Shown: positions 43,801 through 52,015 of the stretch, in pieces
Numbering within the stretch: position 1 is the first letter of the stretch
Layout: every line of letters starts with the position of its first letter
DNA from: Amycolatopsis sp. EV170708-02-1
Lineage (GTDB): Bacteria > Actinomycetota > Actinomycetes > Mycobacteriales > Pseudonocardiaceae
Assembly (NCBI RefSeq): GCF_022479115.1
Contig: NZ_CP092497.1
Coordinates: forward strand, 806,001 to 870,000
Length of the DNA stretch: 64,000 nt
Direction: 5' to 3'
The notes under the pieces: model-generated
Told to the model about the DNA's origin: nothing
The model's database searches: none
Seen by the model: the letters and a program-made list of their open reading frames with translations, nothing else
Made by a program: the position numbers and the translations under genes

Positions 43801-44365
43801 CTGGCGGCAGCGCGGGTCGTTCGAGCCGGGTTCGCCGTGGCTGCTGCGGTTCTTCGACCGGATCTCGTGGTACCCGGTGAGCGCGGAGGAACTGCTCGAC
43901 CTGCGGGCACGGAGTTCGGCGGGAGAGCTCGAACTCGACATCACCGACGGCGAGTTCGCGCTGGCCGACCACGAACGCTTCCTGGCCGACAACGCGGCCG
44001 ACATCGCCGCGTTCCGGGCGAAGCAGAGCGCGGCGTTCGAGGCGGAGCGGCAGGCGTGGGCGGCGGCGGGCGAGTTCGACCCGCGGCCGGAGCCGGTCGG
44101 CGCGAAGGTCCCGACCACGAAGGTCGAGGCCCCGCCCGGCGGGCACGTCGTCGAAGCGCCGTTCGCGGCGACCGTGTGGCGGGTGGACGTCGAGCCCGGG
44201 AAGAAGATCGACGCGGCCGAGACGCTGGTGATCCTCGAAGCGATGAAGACCGAGGCGCGGATCCCCGCGCCCGCGGCCGGTGAGGTCGTCGAGGTCCTCG
44301 TCTCGCCGGGTGATCAAGTCGCCCCCGGCACACCGCTGGTGGTAGTGGGAAGGAGCGCGGGATGA
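40799..44365 (+). CDS. Biotin-dependent guanidine/urea carboxylase
   Basis: A 1188-residue single-chain carboxylase. Domains in order: biotin carboxylase (about 1-450; [20 protein letters not shown], ATP loop [27 protein letters not shown]); the carboxyltransferase half resembling KipA/KipI (about 455-1040; [20 protein letters not shown] as [71 protein letters not shown]); and a C-terminal biotin carrier domain with [11 protein letters not shown]. The pairing with two DUF1989 genes and no urease suggests guanidine as the true substrate; urea is the alternative. GTGA overlap with the gene before. Confidence 0.9.
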   Translation: [1188 protein letters not shown]

Positions 44366-45975
44366 GCGTGCCGGAGCGGGTGCGCGCCGCGTACCACCGG
44401 ATCGCGCGGGCCGGCCGGCCCGAGATCTGGATCGACCTGCGTCCCGAGGCGGACGTGCTCGACGACGCGGAGAAGCTGGAAGCCCGTCGCGCGGCGGGGG
44501 AATCCTTGCCGCTGTACGGGAAACTCGCCGCGGTCAAGGGCAACATCGACGTCGCCGGGCTGCCGACCACGGCGGCTTGCCCCGAGTACGCCTATCGGCC
44601 GGACGAGGACGCGCCGGTGGTGGCGCGGCTGCGCGCGGCCGGGGCGCTGATCCTGGGCACGACCAATCTGGACCAGTTCGCGACCGGGCTGGTCGGCACG
44701 CGCAGCCCGCACGGGGCGGTCCGGAACGCGATCGATCCGGCGTACGTCTCGGGCGGGTCGAGTTCGGGGTCGGCGGTCGCGGTGGCGCTCGGGATCGCGG
44801 ATCTCGCGCTGGGCACGGACACCGCCGGATCCGGCCGGGTCCCGGCGGCGTTCAACGGGATCGTCGGGCTGAAGCCGACGCGCGGACTGCTGCCGACGAC
44901 CGGTGTCGTGCCCGCGTGCGCGAGCATCGACTGCGTCACGGTGTTCGCGCGGACGGTCGACGAGGCGATGGCGGCGTTCGCCTGCCTGAGCGAGCCGCGT
45001 GATCTTCCGGTGCCGAACCGTCCTTTCCGGATCGGCGTGCCGTCCGAGGTGGGCCCGTTGCAGGACGGCTGGGCCGAGGCGTTCGCCGAGGCGGCTCGCT
45101 CGTATCGGGAGGCGGGCGCGGAACTGGTCCCTGTCGACATATCACCGTTCCTGGCCGCGGCGCGCCTGCTGTACGAAGGCGCTTTCGTGGCCGAGCGGTA
45201 CTCGGCGGTCGGCGAGTTCATCGACAGGCATCCGGATGCCGTCGATCCGGCCGTGCGGCAAATCATCGGCGCGGCGAGGGACATCCCGGCGCATCGGTTG
45301 TTCAGTGACCTCGCCACGCTCGACGGTCTTTCCGGCGAGGCGTCGGCAGTGTTGTCCACTGTGGACTGCATCCTGCTGCCCACGACGACGGAACACCCGA
45401 CGATCGCCGAAGTCGAGGCCGACCCGCTGGGCGTGAACGCGCGGCTGGGCCGGTTCACGAACTCGACGAACCTGCTGGGCCTGTCGTCGCTCGCCGTGCC
45501 CGCCGGAACCGTGGGCGGGCTGCCGTTCGGGGTGATGCTGGTCGGGCCCGCGTACGCCGACCGGATCCTCGCCGACGTCGCCCGCTCGGTGCCGCGGCGG
45601 ACGCGGATCGCGGTCGTCGGCGCGCATCTGCGCGGGCAGCCGCTGAACCACGAGCTGACCTCGCGTGGTGGCCGGTTCGTTTCCGCGGGACCGACGGCGG
45701 CGGAGTACCGGCTGTTCGCGCTGGACACCGTGCCGCCGAAACCCGGCCTCGTCCGGGTCGCTTCGGGCGGTGCGGCGATCGAGGCCGAGGTGTGGGACCT
45801 GCCCCTGAGCGGCTTCGGCGAGTTCGTGGCGGGTGTTCCCGCGCCGCTGGCCATCGGGAAGGTCCGGCTGGCCGACGGGAGCGAGGTGCCCGGATTCGTC
45901 TGCGAGCCCGGCGCCGTGGAGGGTGCCGAGGACATCACGGGGTACGGCGGGTGGCTCGGGTACTTGAGTCGTTGA
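44362..45975 (+). CDS. atzF: Allophanate hydrolase
   Basis: A 537-residue amidase-signature enzyme with the Ser-Ser-Lys triad: lysine in AAVKGNIDVAG near residue 56, serines in SGGSSSGSAVAVALGIADLA and the nucleophile in LGTDTAGSGRVPAAFNGIVG. A C-terminal domain (about 430-537: YRLFALDTVPPKPGLVRVAS, WDLPLSGFGEFVAGVPAPLA) is specific to allophanate hydrolases and probably acts on N-carboxylated intermediates. It completes the operon: allophanate to ammonia and CO2. ATGA overlap with the carboxylase gene. Confidence 0.93.
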   Translation: MSVPERVRAAYHRIARAGRPEIWIDLRPEADVLDDAEKLEARRAAGESLPLYGKLAAVKGNIDVAGLPTTAACPEYAYRPDEDAPVVARLRAAGALILGTTNLDQFATGLVGTRSPHGAVRNAIDPAYVSGGSSSGSAVAVALGIADLALGTDTAGSGRVPAAFNGIVGLKPTRGLLPTTGVVPACASIDCVTVFARTVDEAMAAFACLSEPRDLPVPNRPFRIGVPSEVGPLQDGWAEAFAEAARSYREAGAELVPVDISPFLAAARLLYEGAFVAERYSAVGEFIDRHPDAVDPAVRQIIGAARDIPAHRLFSDLATLDGLSGEASAVLSTVDCILLPTTTEHPTIAEVEADPLGVNARLGRFTNSTNLLGLSSLAVPAGTVGGLPFGVMLVGPAYADRILADVARSVPRRTRIAVVGAHLRGQPLNHELTSRGGRFVSAGPTAAEYRLFALDTVPPKPGLVRVASGGAAIEAEVWDLPLSGFGEFVAGVPAPLAIGKVRLADGSEVPGFVCEPGAVEGAEDITGYGGWLGYLSR

Positions 45976-45981
45976 GTCCCG

Positions 45982-46029
45982 CCTCGTGAGTGGTAAGGAC
46001 GGTTAGAACCGTCCTTACCACTCACGAGG
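45982..46029 (+). terminator. Perfect 48-base palindrome after atzF (family E copy 1)
   Basis: Two perfectly complementary 23-base arms with only AG between them (core GTGAGTGGTAAGGACGGTT). It starts 6 bases after the atzF stop. Likely a terminator of the guanidine operon; the near-absence of a loop is unusual. A second copy lies at 56328. Confidence 0.8.
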
Positions 46030-46101
46030 TTGTCTGGTTCCGCCGTTCTGGGAACAACCTCACAAACCGTGGCGGCCCGCCAGGCGCTGGGTAACTTCGG
46101 A

Positions 46102-46689
46102 GTGGTGCCCACCACATCCACCTCCAGCCGCCGGACCGTGATCAGCGTGTTCGCGGCGCTGGGACTCGTCGTGGCCGCGATGGTGACGCTCGGCGCCACC
46201 GGCCTGGCCGTCAAACCGGTGAACGGGCAGGCGCTCGCGGTCCTCGAAGAGGTCCCCGGCCCCGAGAGCGGCCCGACCTGCGCCGTCGACAAGCGCTATG
46301 TCGACGAAGACACCTTCGGGATGCGCACGGACGTGATCGAGGCGTGGAACGCCATGCGCGCCAAGGCCAAAGCACAGAACATCACGCTCTGCGTGAACGA
46401 CGGCAAGCGAAGCCGGGCCCAGCAGCAGCGCGAATTCGACAAGGCCGTCGAGCGGTTCGGCTCCGTGGAGCAGGCCAAGAAATGGGCACTGCAGCCGGAG
46501 ACGTCCATGCACGTCAAGGGGATCGCCGTCGACATCCAGCCGCTGAATTCGGCCGCGTGGGTGGACAAGAACGGCGGCGCGCTCGGCTGGTGCCGCCGCT
46601 ACGACAACGAGAAATGGCATTTCGAGTACGACCCGGCTTACAAGACCGCCGGTTGCCCCGCCCTGCTCCCCAGCGCCACCGGCAACTAA
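46102..46689 (+). CDS. M15-family D-Ala-D-Ala carboxypeptidase (VanY-like)
   Basis: About 195 residues with an N-terminal transmembrane or signal helix (RRTVISVFAALGLVVAAMVT) and an extracellular M15 domain. Zinc ligands and catalytic residues are in SMHVKGIAVDIQ (SxHxxGxAxD) and KWHFEYDP. A cysteine pair (TCAVDKRYVD, LCVNDGKR) may form a disulfide. It probably trims peptidoglycan stem peptides. Start uncertain: GTG 46069, 46102 or 46105, or TTG 46030, all in frame. Convergent with a beta-lactamase gene. Confidence 0.82.
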   Translation: MVPTTSTSSRRTVISVFAALGLVVAAMVTLGATGLAVKPVNGQALAVLEEVPGPESGPTCAVDKRYVDEDTFGMRTDVIEAWNAMRAKAKAQNITLCVNDGKRSRAQQQREFDKAVERFGSVEQAKKWALQPETSMHVKGIAVDIQPLNSAAWVDKNGGALGWCRRYDNEKWHFEYDPAYKTAGCPALLPSATGN

Positions 46690-46691
46690 GC

Positions 46692-46795
46692 CGTAACTCG
46701 CGTGCCTGGACGCGTAACTCGCGTGCCTGGAGCCGTATCTCATGAGTTACGGCTCCAAGCACGCGAGTTCCGTCTTCGAGCACGCGAGTTACGGG
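46692..46795. repeat. Nested dyad filling the gap between M15 and bla genes (family F)
   Basis: Two direct copies of CGTAACTCGCGTGCCTGGA on the left are answered by two inverted copies on the right (GCACGCGAGTT, separated by about 10 bases), with a central GAGCCGTA-type stem whose axis is at the TCTCATGAG centre. The element occupies essentially the entire 106-base gap between the two convergent stop codons. Probable bidirectional terminator. Confidence 0.75.
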
Positions 46796-47704
46796 TTAGG
46801 CGAGCGTTTCCACGACGTATTTCGCGGCCTCGGCGAGCAGCGCTTCGTCGTACGGAGCGTCCTTCGCCGCCTTGCTGGACATGATCGCCAGGACGATCGG
46901 CGCCTTGTCCGGCGGCCACAGGACGGCGATGTCGTTCAGCGTGCCGTACTCACCCGTTCCGGTCTTGCCGGCGAGGGTCCAGCCGGGCGGCAGGCCCGCC
47001 CGGATCCGGCCGGCGCCGGTGACGGTGCGCTGGAGCAGATCGCGCAGGAAGTCGCGTTTCTCGGCGGGCAGCGTGTCCCCGAGCACGATCTCCCGGTAGT
47101 CGGCCGCGAAGGCCCGCGGCGTGGTGGTGTCGCGAAGGTCGCCCGGCGTGGCCTCGGTGATGGCCGGTTCGACCCGGTCCATCCGCGTGACCGTGTCGCC
47201 GAGACCGCGCGTGAACGCCGTCAGCGCGGCGGGGCCGCCGAGATCCCGCAGCAGGAGGTTGCCCGCGGTGCCGTCGCTGAACCGGACGGCGGCGTCGCAC
47301 AGCTGGCGGATCGTCATGCCCGTGGCCACGTGCCGCTCGGTGACCGGGGCGTGTTTCATCAGGTCGTCCCGCGAGTAGCGGACCCGGGTTTCCAGATGCG
47401 ACAACGGGTTGCGCTGCAGGACCGCGGCCGCCGCGACCCCTTTGAACGTCGAGCAGAACGCGAACCGCTCGTCGGCACGATGCTCGACGGTGCCGCCGCC
47501 TTCGGTGTCGAGCGCGTACACGCCGAGCCGGGCGTCGAACTTCTTCTCCAGCTCCATCAACCGGTCGTGGAACTGCCGCGTGGTGGGTGGCGGAGGGGCG
47601 GGCGGCGGCGCGGGCGGGTTCGCCCGAGTGCAGGCGGCCAGTGACGCGAGGACCGCCGTCCCCAGTAGCGCACGACGGGTGACGGCAGGCCCCGGCGAGT
47701 TCAT
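46796..47704 (-). CDS. Class A beta-lactamase, Tat/lipoprotein type
   Basis: A 302-residue class A serine beta-lactamase. The N-terminus TRRALLGTAVLASLAAC combines a Tat-like RR motif with a lipobox, followed by a Pro-rich linker. Active-site motifs: CSTFKG (Ser70-xx-Lys), RFSDGTAGN (SDG in place of SDN), RVEPAITEATPGD (Glu166) and AGKTGTGEYG (KTG). The SDG variant is shared with mycobacterial BlaC, which has a relaxed active site. No regulator gene is next to it. Confidence 0.92.
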   Translation of the reverse strand: MNSPGPAVTRRALLGTAVLASLAACTRANPPAPPPAPPPPTTRQFHDRLMELEKKFDARLGVYALDTEGGGTVEHRADERFAFCSTFKGVAAAAVLQRNPLSHLETRVRYSRDDLMKHAPVTERHVATGMTIRQLCDAAVRFSDGTAGNLLLRDLGGPAALTAFTRGLGDTVTRMDRVEPAITEATPGDLRDTTTPRAFAADYREIVLGDTLPAEKRDFLRDLLQRTVTGAGRIRAGLPPGWTLAGKTGTGEYGTLNDIAVLWPPDKAPIVLAIMSSKAAKDAPYDEALLAEAAKYVVETLA

Positions 47705-47889
47705 CGTGATCCCTCCCCCTGATCACTTCGAACATAGCAACTTCCCCACCGCCCCCGGATCGGCCAAGCGGCCGAGGCGGGTGACCCCGGGAGTGTGCCT
47801 TCCCCCACTCGACCGGGCCACCAACCTGGTTACCGACGGGTAACCGGGGCTAGGGTGCGGTCAGGACAACCTCTACTTCAGGAGCATTC

Positions 47890-49122
47890 GTGGCCGCAGG
47901 AGCAACACCGCTCGCGCCGAACGCGCGGTCGGTACGCAATGTCGCCTTCGTCGAAGGGGTGCGGACGCCCTTCGGCAAGGCAGGCGAAAAGGGCATGTAC
48001 GCCGGCACCCGTGCCGACGACCTCGTCGTCAACGCCATCCGTGAACTGCTGCGGCGGCACCCCGAGCTGCCGCCCGAGCGCGTCGACGAGGTGGCGATCG
48101 CCGCCACCACGCAGATCGGCGACCAGGGCCTGACCATCGGCCGCACCGCCGCGCTGCTGGCGGGCCTGCCGAAGTCGGTGCCCGGTTTCGCGCTGGACCG
48201 GATGTGCGCGGGCGCGATGACCGCGGTCACCACCACCGCGAGCGGGATCGGCTTCGGCGCCTACGACATCGCCATCGCCGGCGGCGTCGAGCACATGGGC
48301 CGCCACCCGATGGGCGAGGGCGTGGACCCGAACCCGCGCATCATCGCCGACAAGCTCGTCGGCCCGACGGCGCTCGTCATGGGCCAGACCGCGGAGAACC
48401 TGCACGACCGGTTCCCGGCGATCACCAAGCAGCGCACCGACGCCTTCGCCGCGCGCAGCCAGGAGAAATACGCCGAAGCCGTGAAGACCGGCAAGATCGG
48501 CCCCGAGCTGGTCCCGGTCGCCACCCGGTCCAAGGAACTCGGCTGGGGTCTCGCGACCGAGGACGAGCCGCCGCGCCCGGGCACCACCGTCGAGCAGCTC
48601 GCCGGGCTGAAGACGCCGTTCCGCCCGCACGGCCGGATCACCGCGGGCAACGCGGCCGGGCTCAACGACGGCGCCACCGCGGCCCTGCTCGCCGACGAGG
48701 ACACCGCCCGCGAGCTCGGCCTGCCGATCGGCATGCGCCTGGTGGGCTACTCCTTCGCCGGCGTCGAGCCGGAGGTCATGGGCATCGGCCCGGTGCCCGC
48801 CACCGAGAAGCTGTTCAAGCGCACCGGCCTGTCGATCGACGACATCGGCCTGTTCGAGATCAACGAGGCGTTCGCGGTCCAGGTGCTCGCGTTCCTCGAC
48901 CACTTCGGCATCGCCGACGACGACCCCCGCGTCAACCAGTGGGGTGGCGCGATCGCCTGCGGTCACCCGCTCGCGTCCTCCGGGGTCCGGCTGATGACGC
49001 AGCTTTCGCGTCAGTTCGCCGAGCGTCCCGACGTGCGCTACGGCCTGACCACCATGTGCATCGGCATCGGCATGGGCGGCACGGTCATCTGGGAGAACCC
49101 GGCTTTCGAGGGGGCCAAGTAA
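47890..49122 (+). CDS. fadA: Acetyl-CoA acetyltransferase / 3-ketoacyl-CoA thiolase
   Basis: A 410-residue thiolase. Nucleophile cysteine in FALDRMCAGAMTAV near residue 105, NEAFAVQVLAF near 325, GGAIACGHPLASSG near 355 and second active cysteine in TTMCIGIGMGG near the C-terminus. It cleaves 3-ketoacyl-CoA in beta-oxidation. The GTG start has AGGAG 6 bases upstream. fadB starts 1 base after its stop, giving a two-gene FadAB complex. The 185-base gap before it contains no gene and should hold the promoter. Confidence 0.94.
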   Translation: MAAGATPLAPNARSVRNVAFVEGVRTPFGKAGEKGMYAGTRADDLVVNAIRELLRRHPELPPERVDEVAIAATTQIGDQGLTIGRTAALLAGLPKSVPGFALDRMCAGAMTAVTTTASGIGFGAYDIAIAGGVEHMGRHPMGEGVDPNPRIIADKLVGPTALVMGQTAENLHDRFPAITKQRTDAFAARSQEKYAEAVKTGKIGPELVPVATRSKELGWGLATEDEPPRPGTTVEQLAGLKTPFRPHGRITAGNAAGLNDGATAALLADEDTARELGLPIGMRLVGYSFAGVEPEVMGIGPVPATEKLFKRTGLSIDDIGLFEINEAFAVQVLAFLDHFGIADDDPRVNQWGGAIACGHPLASSGVRLMTQLSRQFAERPDVRYGLTTMCIGIGMGGTVIWENPAFEGAK

Positions 49123-49123
49123 C

Positions 49124-51235
49124 ATGACTTTCACCGCTGAGCAGGCGAAAGCCGCCTTCCCCGACGAGGTCGTCACGAACGCGGTCACCCGGCTGGTGAA
49201 GGTGCCCGGGCTCGACAAGCCCGTCGCGCTGATCACCCTCGACAACGGCCACGACCACACCCGGCCGAACACCTTCGGCCCGCAGGGCCTGGTGAGCCTC
49301 AACACCGCGATCGACGCCGCCTTCGCCGCGGAACCCGCCGCGATCGCGGTCACCGGCAAGCCGTTCATCTTCGCCGTCGGCGCCGACCTTTCCGGCGTCG
49401 AAGCGGTCGCGGATCCGGCGCTGGCGCGGGAGATCGCGCAGACCGGGCACGACGTGTTCCGGCGCCTCACCGAATCCGAGATCCCGACGTTCGGGTTCGT
49501 CAACGGCGCGGTGATGGGCGGCGGGCTCGAACTCGCGCTCTCCTGCCACTACCGCACGCTTTCGGAGAACACCGCCGCGATCGCGTTCCCCGAGGTCTTC
49601 CTCGGCCTGTTCCCGGGCTGGGGCGGCACGCAGCTGCTGCCGAACCTGATCGGGCCGGACGCCGCGGTCACCGTGATCATCGAGAACGCGCTGGCCCAGA
49701 ACAAGATGCTGAAGGTCGCGCAGGCGGCGGAGCTCGGCATCGTCGACGAGGTCTTCGGTTCGGCCGATTACCTCGAACAGTCCCTGCTGTGGCTGGCGAA
49801 GGTCGTCAACGGCGAGATCACCCCCGCCCGCCGCGAGATCGACCGCGGCGCGGGCTGGGACGCCGCGATCGCCCGCGCCAAGGCCATTGTGGACGGACGC
49901 ACCAAGGGCGCGTCCCCCGGTGCGACCAAGGCCGTCGAGCTGCTGGAGCTGGCCCGCGAGAACGACCTCGACCGCGGCTACGCGGCCGAGACCGACGGGC
50001 TCGCCGAACTGCTCATGGACGACACCCTGCGGGCCGGGCTGTACTCGTTCAACCTGGTCAACAAGCGGGCCAAGCGGCCGGCGGGCGCGCCGGACAAGTC
50101 GCTGGCGCGCAAGGTGAACAAGGTCGGCATCGTCGGCGCGGGCCTGATGGCCAGCCAGATGGCGCTGCTGTTCGTGCGCCGTCTCAAGGTGCCGGTGGTG
50201 CTCACCGACGTCGACCAGGAACGCGTCGACAAGGGTGTGTCCTATGTGCACGGTGAGATCGACAAGCTGCTGGCCAAGAAGCGGGTTTCGCCGGACGGCG
50301 CGAACCGGCTGAAGGCGCTCGTCACCGGCTCGCTCGACAAGTCCGCGTTCGCCGACGCCGACTTCGTGATCGAGGCGGTGTTCGAGGAGCTGGGCGTCAA
50401 GCAGAAGGTCTTCGCCGACCTGGAGCAGTACGTCTCGCCCGAGGCGATCCTGGCGACGAACACCTCGTCGCTGTCGATCACCGCGATGGCGTCGCAGCTG
50501 AAGCACCCGGAGCGCGTGGTCGGGTTCCACTTCTTCAACCCGGTCGCGGTGATGCCGCTGCTGGAGATCGTCCGCGCGGAGAAGACCGACGACGCCGCCC
50601 TGGCGACGGCGTTCGCGCTCGGCAAGCAGCTCAAGAAGTCGAGCGTGCTGGTCAAGGACGCGTCCGCGTTCGTGGTCAACCGGTTGCTGCTGCGTTTCCT
50701 CGGCGAGGTGCTGGTGACCGTGGACGAGGGCACGCCGTTCGACGTCGCGGACAAGGCACTGGAGCCGTTGGGCCTGCCGATGACGCCGCTGACGCTGATG
50801 CAGCTGGTCGGCCCGGCGATCGCCCTGCACGTCGGGGAGACCCTGCACGGGGCGTTCCCGGACCGGTTCACCGTCAGCGAGAACCTCGACCGCTTCGTGA
50901 AGGCGGGCAAGAAGGGCGTCTGGCAGTGGGACGACAAGGGCAACGCCACCGTCGACCCCGAGGTGGCCGAGCTCTGGCAGCAAGGCGACTCGCCGTCGAC
51001 GTCCGAGCAGGTGCGTGACCGCGCTCTGGCCGCGATCGCCGAGGAGATCCGGATCATGCTCGACGAGGGTGTGGTCGCGGAGGCGCAGGACATCGACCTG
51101 TGCCTGATCCTCGGCGCGGGCTGGCCGTTCTGGCTGGGCGGCATCACGCCGTACCTCGACCGGGCGGGTGTGTCCGAGAAGGTCAACGGCAAGCCGTTCC
51201 TGGCCCCGGGTGTGGCGAGCGTGCCGCTCTCCTGA
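49124..51235 (+). CDS. fadB: Multifunctional enoyl-CoA hydratase / 3-hydroxyacyl-CoA dehydrogenase
   Basis: A 703-residue FadB. The hydratase domain (about 1-300) has FAVGADLSGVEAVAD, NGAVMGGGLELALSCHYRTL and FPEVFLGLFPGWGGTQLLPN, with the two catalytic glutamates visible in the last two motifs. The dehydrogenase domain (about 325-700) has NAD motif VGIVGAGLMASQMALLFVRR, IEAVFEELGVKQ, ATNTSSLSI and GFHFFNPVAVMPLLEIVR with the catalytic histidine. Forms a complex with FadA. Confidence 0.95.
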   Translation: MTFTAEQAKAAFPDEVVTNAVTRLVKVPGLDKPVALITLDNGHDHTRPNTFGPQGLVSLNTAIDAAFAAEPAAIAVTGKPFIFAVGADLSGVEAVADPALAREIAQTGHDVFRRLTESEIPTFGFVNGAVMGGGLELALSCHYRTLSENTAAIAFPEVFLGLFPGWGGTQLLPNLIGPDAAVTVIIENALAQNKMLKVAQAAELGIVDEVFGSADYLEQSLLWLAKVVNGEITPARREIDRGAGWDAAIARAKAIVDGRTKGASPGATKAVELLELARENDLDRGYAAETDGLAELLMDDTLRAGLYSFNLVNKRAKRPAGAPDKSLARKVNKVGIVGAGLMASQMALLFVRRLKVPVVLTDVDQERVDKGVSYVHGEIDKLLAKKRVSPDGANRLKALVTGSLDKSAFADADFVIEAVFEELGVKQKVFADLEQYVSPEAILATNTSSLSITAMASQLKHPERVVGFHFFNPVAVMPLLEIVRAEKTDDAALATAFALGKQLKKSSVLVKDASAFVVNRLLLRFLGEVLVTVDEGTPFDVADKALEPLGLPMTPLTLMQLVGPAIALHVGETLHGAFPDRFTVSENLDRFVKAGKKGVWQWDDKGNATVDPEVAELWQQGDSPSTSEQVRDRALAAIAEEIRIMLDEGVVAEAQDIDLCLILGAGWPFWLGGITPYLDRAGVSEKVNGKPFLAPGVASVPLS

Positions 51236-51243
51236 GCCACGAC

Positions 51244-51297
51244 GAAAGGCCACCGTCGGCGATCCCTTGATCGCAGGCGGTGGCCTTTCACGTTTTT
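51244..51297 (+). terminator. Intrinsic terminator of fadA-fadB
   Basis: A 12-bp stem GAAAGGCCACCG / CGGTGGCCTTTC (51244-51255, 51278-51289) with an inner GCGATC-CCTT-GATCGC stem, followed by a TTTTT run at 51293. This is the only classical U-tract terminator I saw in the window. Confidence 0.85.
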
Positions 51298-51391
51298 CGT
51301 GGATTTGATGGCGAACGGCTACGTTTTCGTGAAAGCCTTGGGTGGTACGGGAAAGTTCGTCTCCCCGGCCATCCCCCGGGGAGACGGGCCG

Positions 51392-51949
51392 TCAGCGTTC
51401 CCCCGAAGGCGGGCAGGGCGACGGAGTGGTCGTCAGCTGGGCGGCGATCCGCGCGGGGTCGAGCACGTCGACCTTCTTCGCCTTGGGGAACCGCTGCCGC
51501 AGCTCGTCCGCCCACGCTGGGACATCGGTTCCGGCGACGGGCACGAGGTGCACCACCGCGGGAAGCGTGTCCGGCGTCGTCAGCTCCAGCAGTTCCGGCC
51601 GGTCCGCGAAGAGCTTCTTGAAGCGCTCGTACGCCTCGGCCTTGGTTTCGGTGAGCACCCGGCGTGCCTTCTGGTCGTCCTGGAGCGTCCGAGCGGCGGC
51701 GACCATGTCCTCGTCGGCGTCGATGAACATCGCCAGCCGGAGCCCGCAGAGCTCCCGCTCCCCCAGCGGGACGGGCGCCGTGTCCCGGGGCAGCGCCGCC
51801 GGGACGGGCCTCTCGGCGACCTGGTTCAGGAGGACGACGGCGGTCGTCGCGACGGCCGCGAGGACCAGGGCCGCGGCGGCGACGACCACCCAGAGCAACC
51901 GCCGTGACGCCTTCGGTGTCCGTTCCGGTTCTTCCACAGGGACGATCAT
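51392..51949 (-). CDS. Stand-alone FtsX-ectodomain-like membrane protein
   Basis: A 185-residue protein with one N-terminal transmembrane helix (about residues 18-42) and an external domain: ERELCGLRLAMFIDADEDMV, KAEAYERFKKLFADRPELLE, DTLPAVVHLVP. This matches the extracellular domain of the cell-division permease FtsX, which binds peptidoglycan hydrolases, but the permease helices are missing. It may compete with or assist FtsX; unproven. ATG chosen over a GTG one codon before. Confidence 0.78.
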   Translation of the reverse strand: MIVPVEEPERTPKASRRLLWVVVAAAALVLAAVATTAVVLLNQVAERPVPAALPRDTAPVPLGERELCGLRLAMFIDADEDMVAAARTLQDDQKARRVLTETKAEAYERFKKLFADRPELLELTTPDTLPAVVHLVPVAGTDVPAWADELRQRFPKAKKVDVLDPARIAAQLTTTPSPCPPSGER

Positions 51950-52015
51950 CACACGGAGCGGTTCCTTCGCCGTCCGGACATCGTCCGTTCAACGAGGCTC
52001 TTTAGCGTCCGGCCG

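Noticed and set aside
40502..44317. Very long minus-strand open frame opposite the carboxylase gene (about 1270 codons)
   Set aside because: It is a shadow of the high-G+C coding strand; its translation is Arg/Pro/His/Val-rich without any domain, while the plus strand encodes a complete carboxylase.
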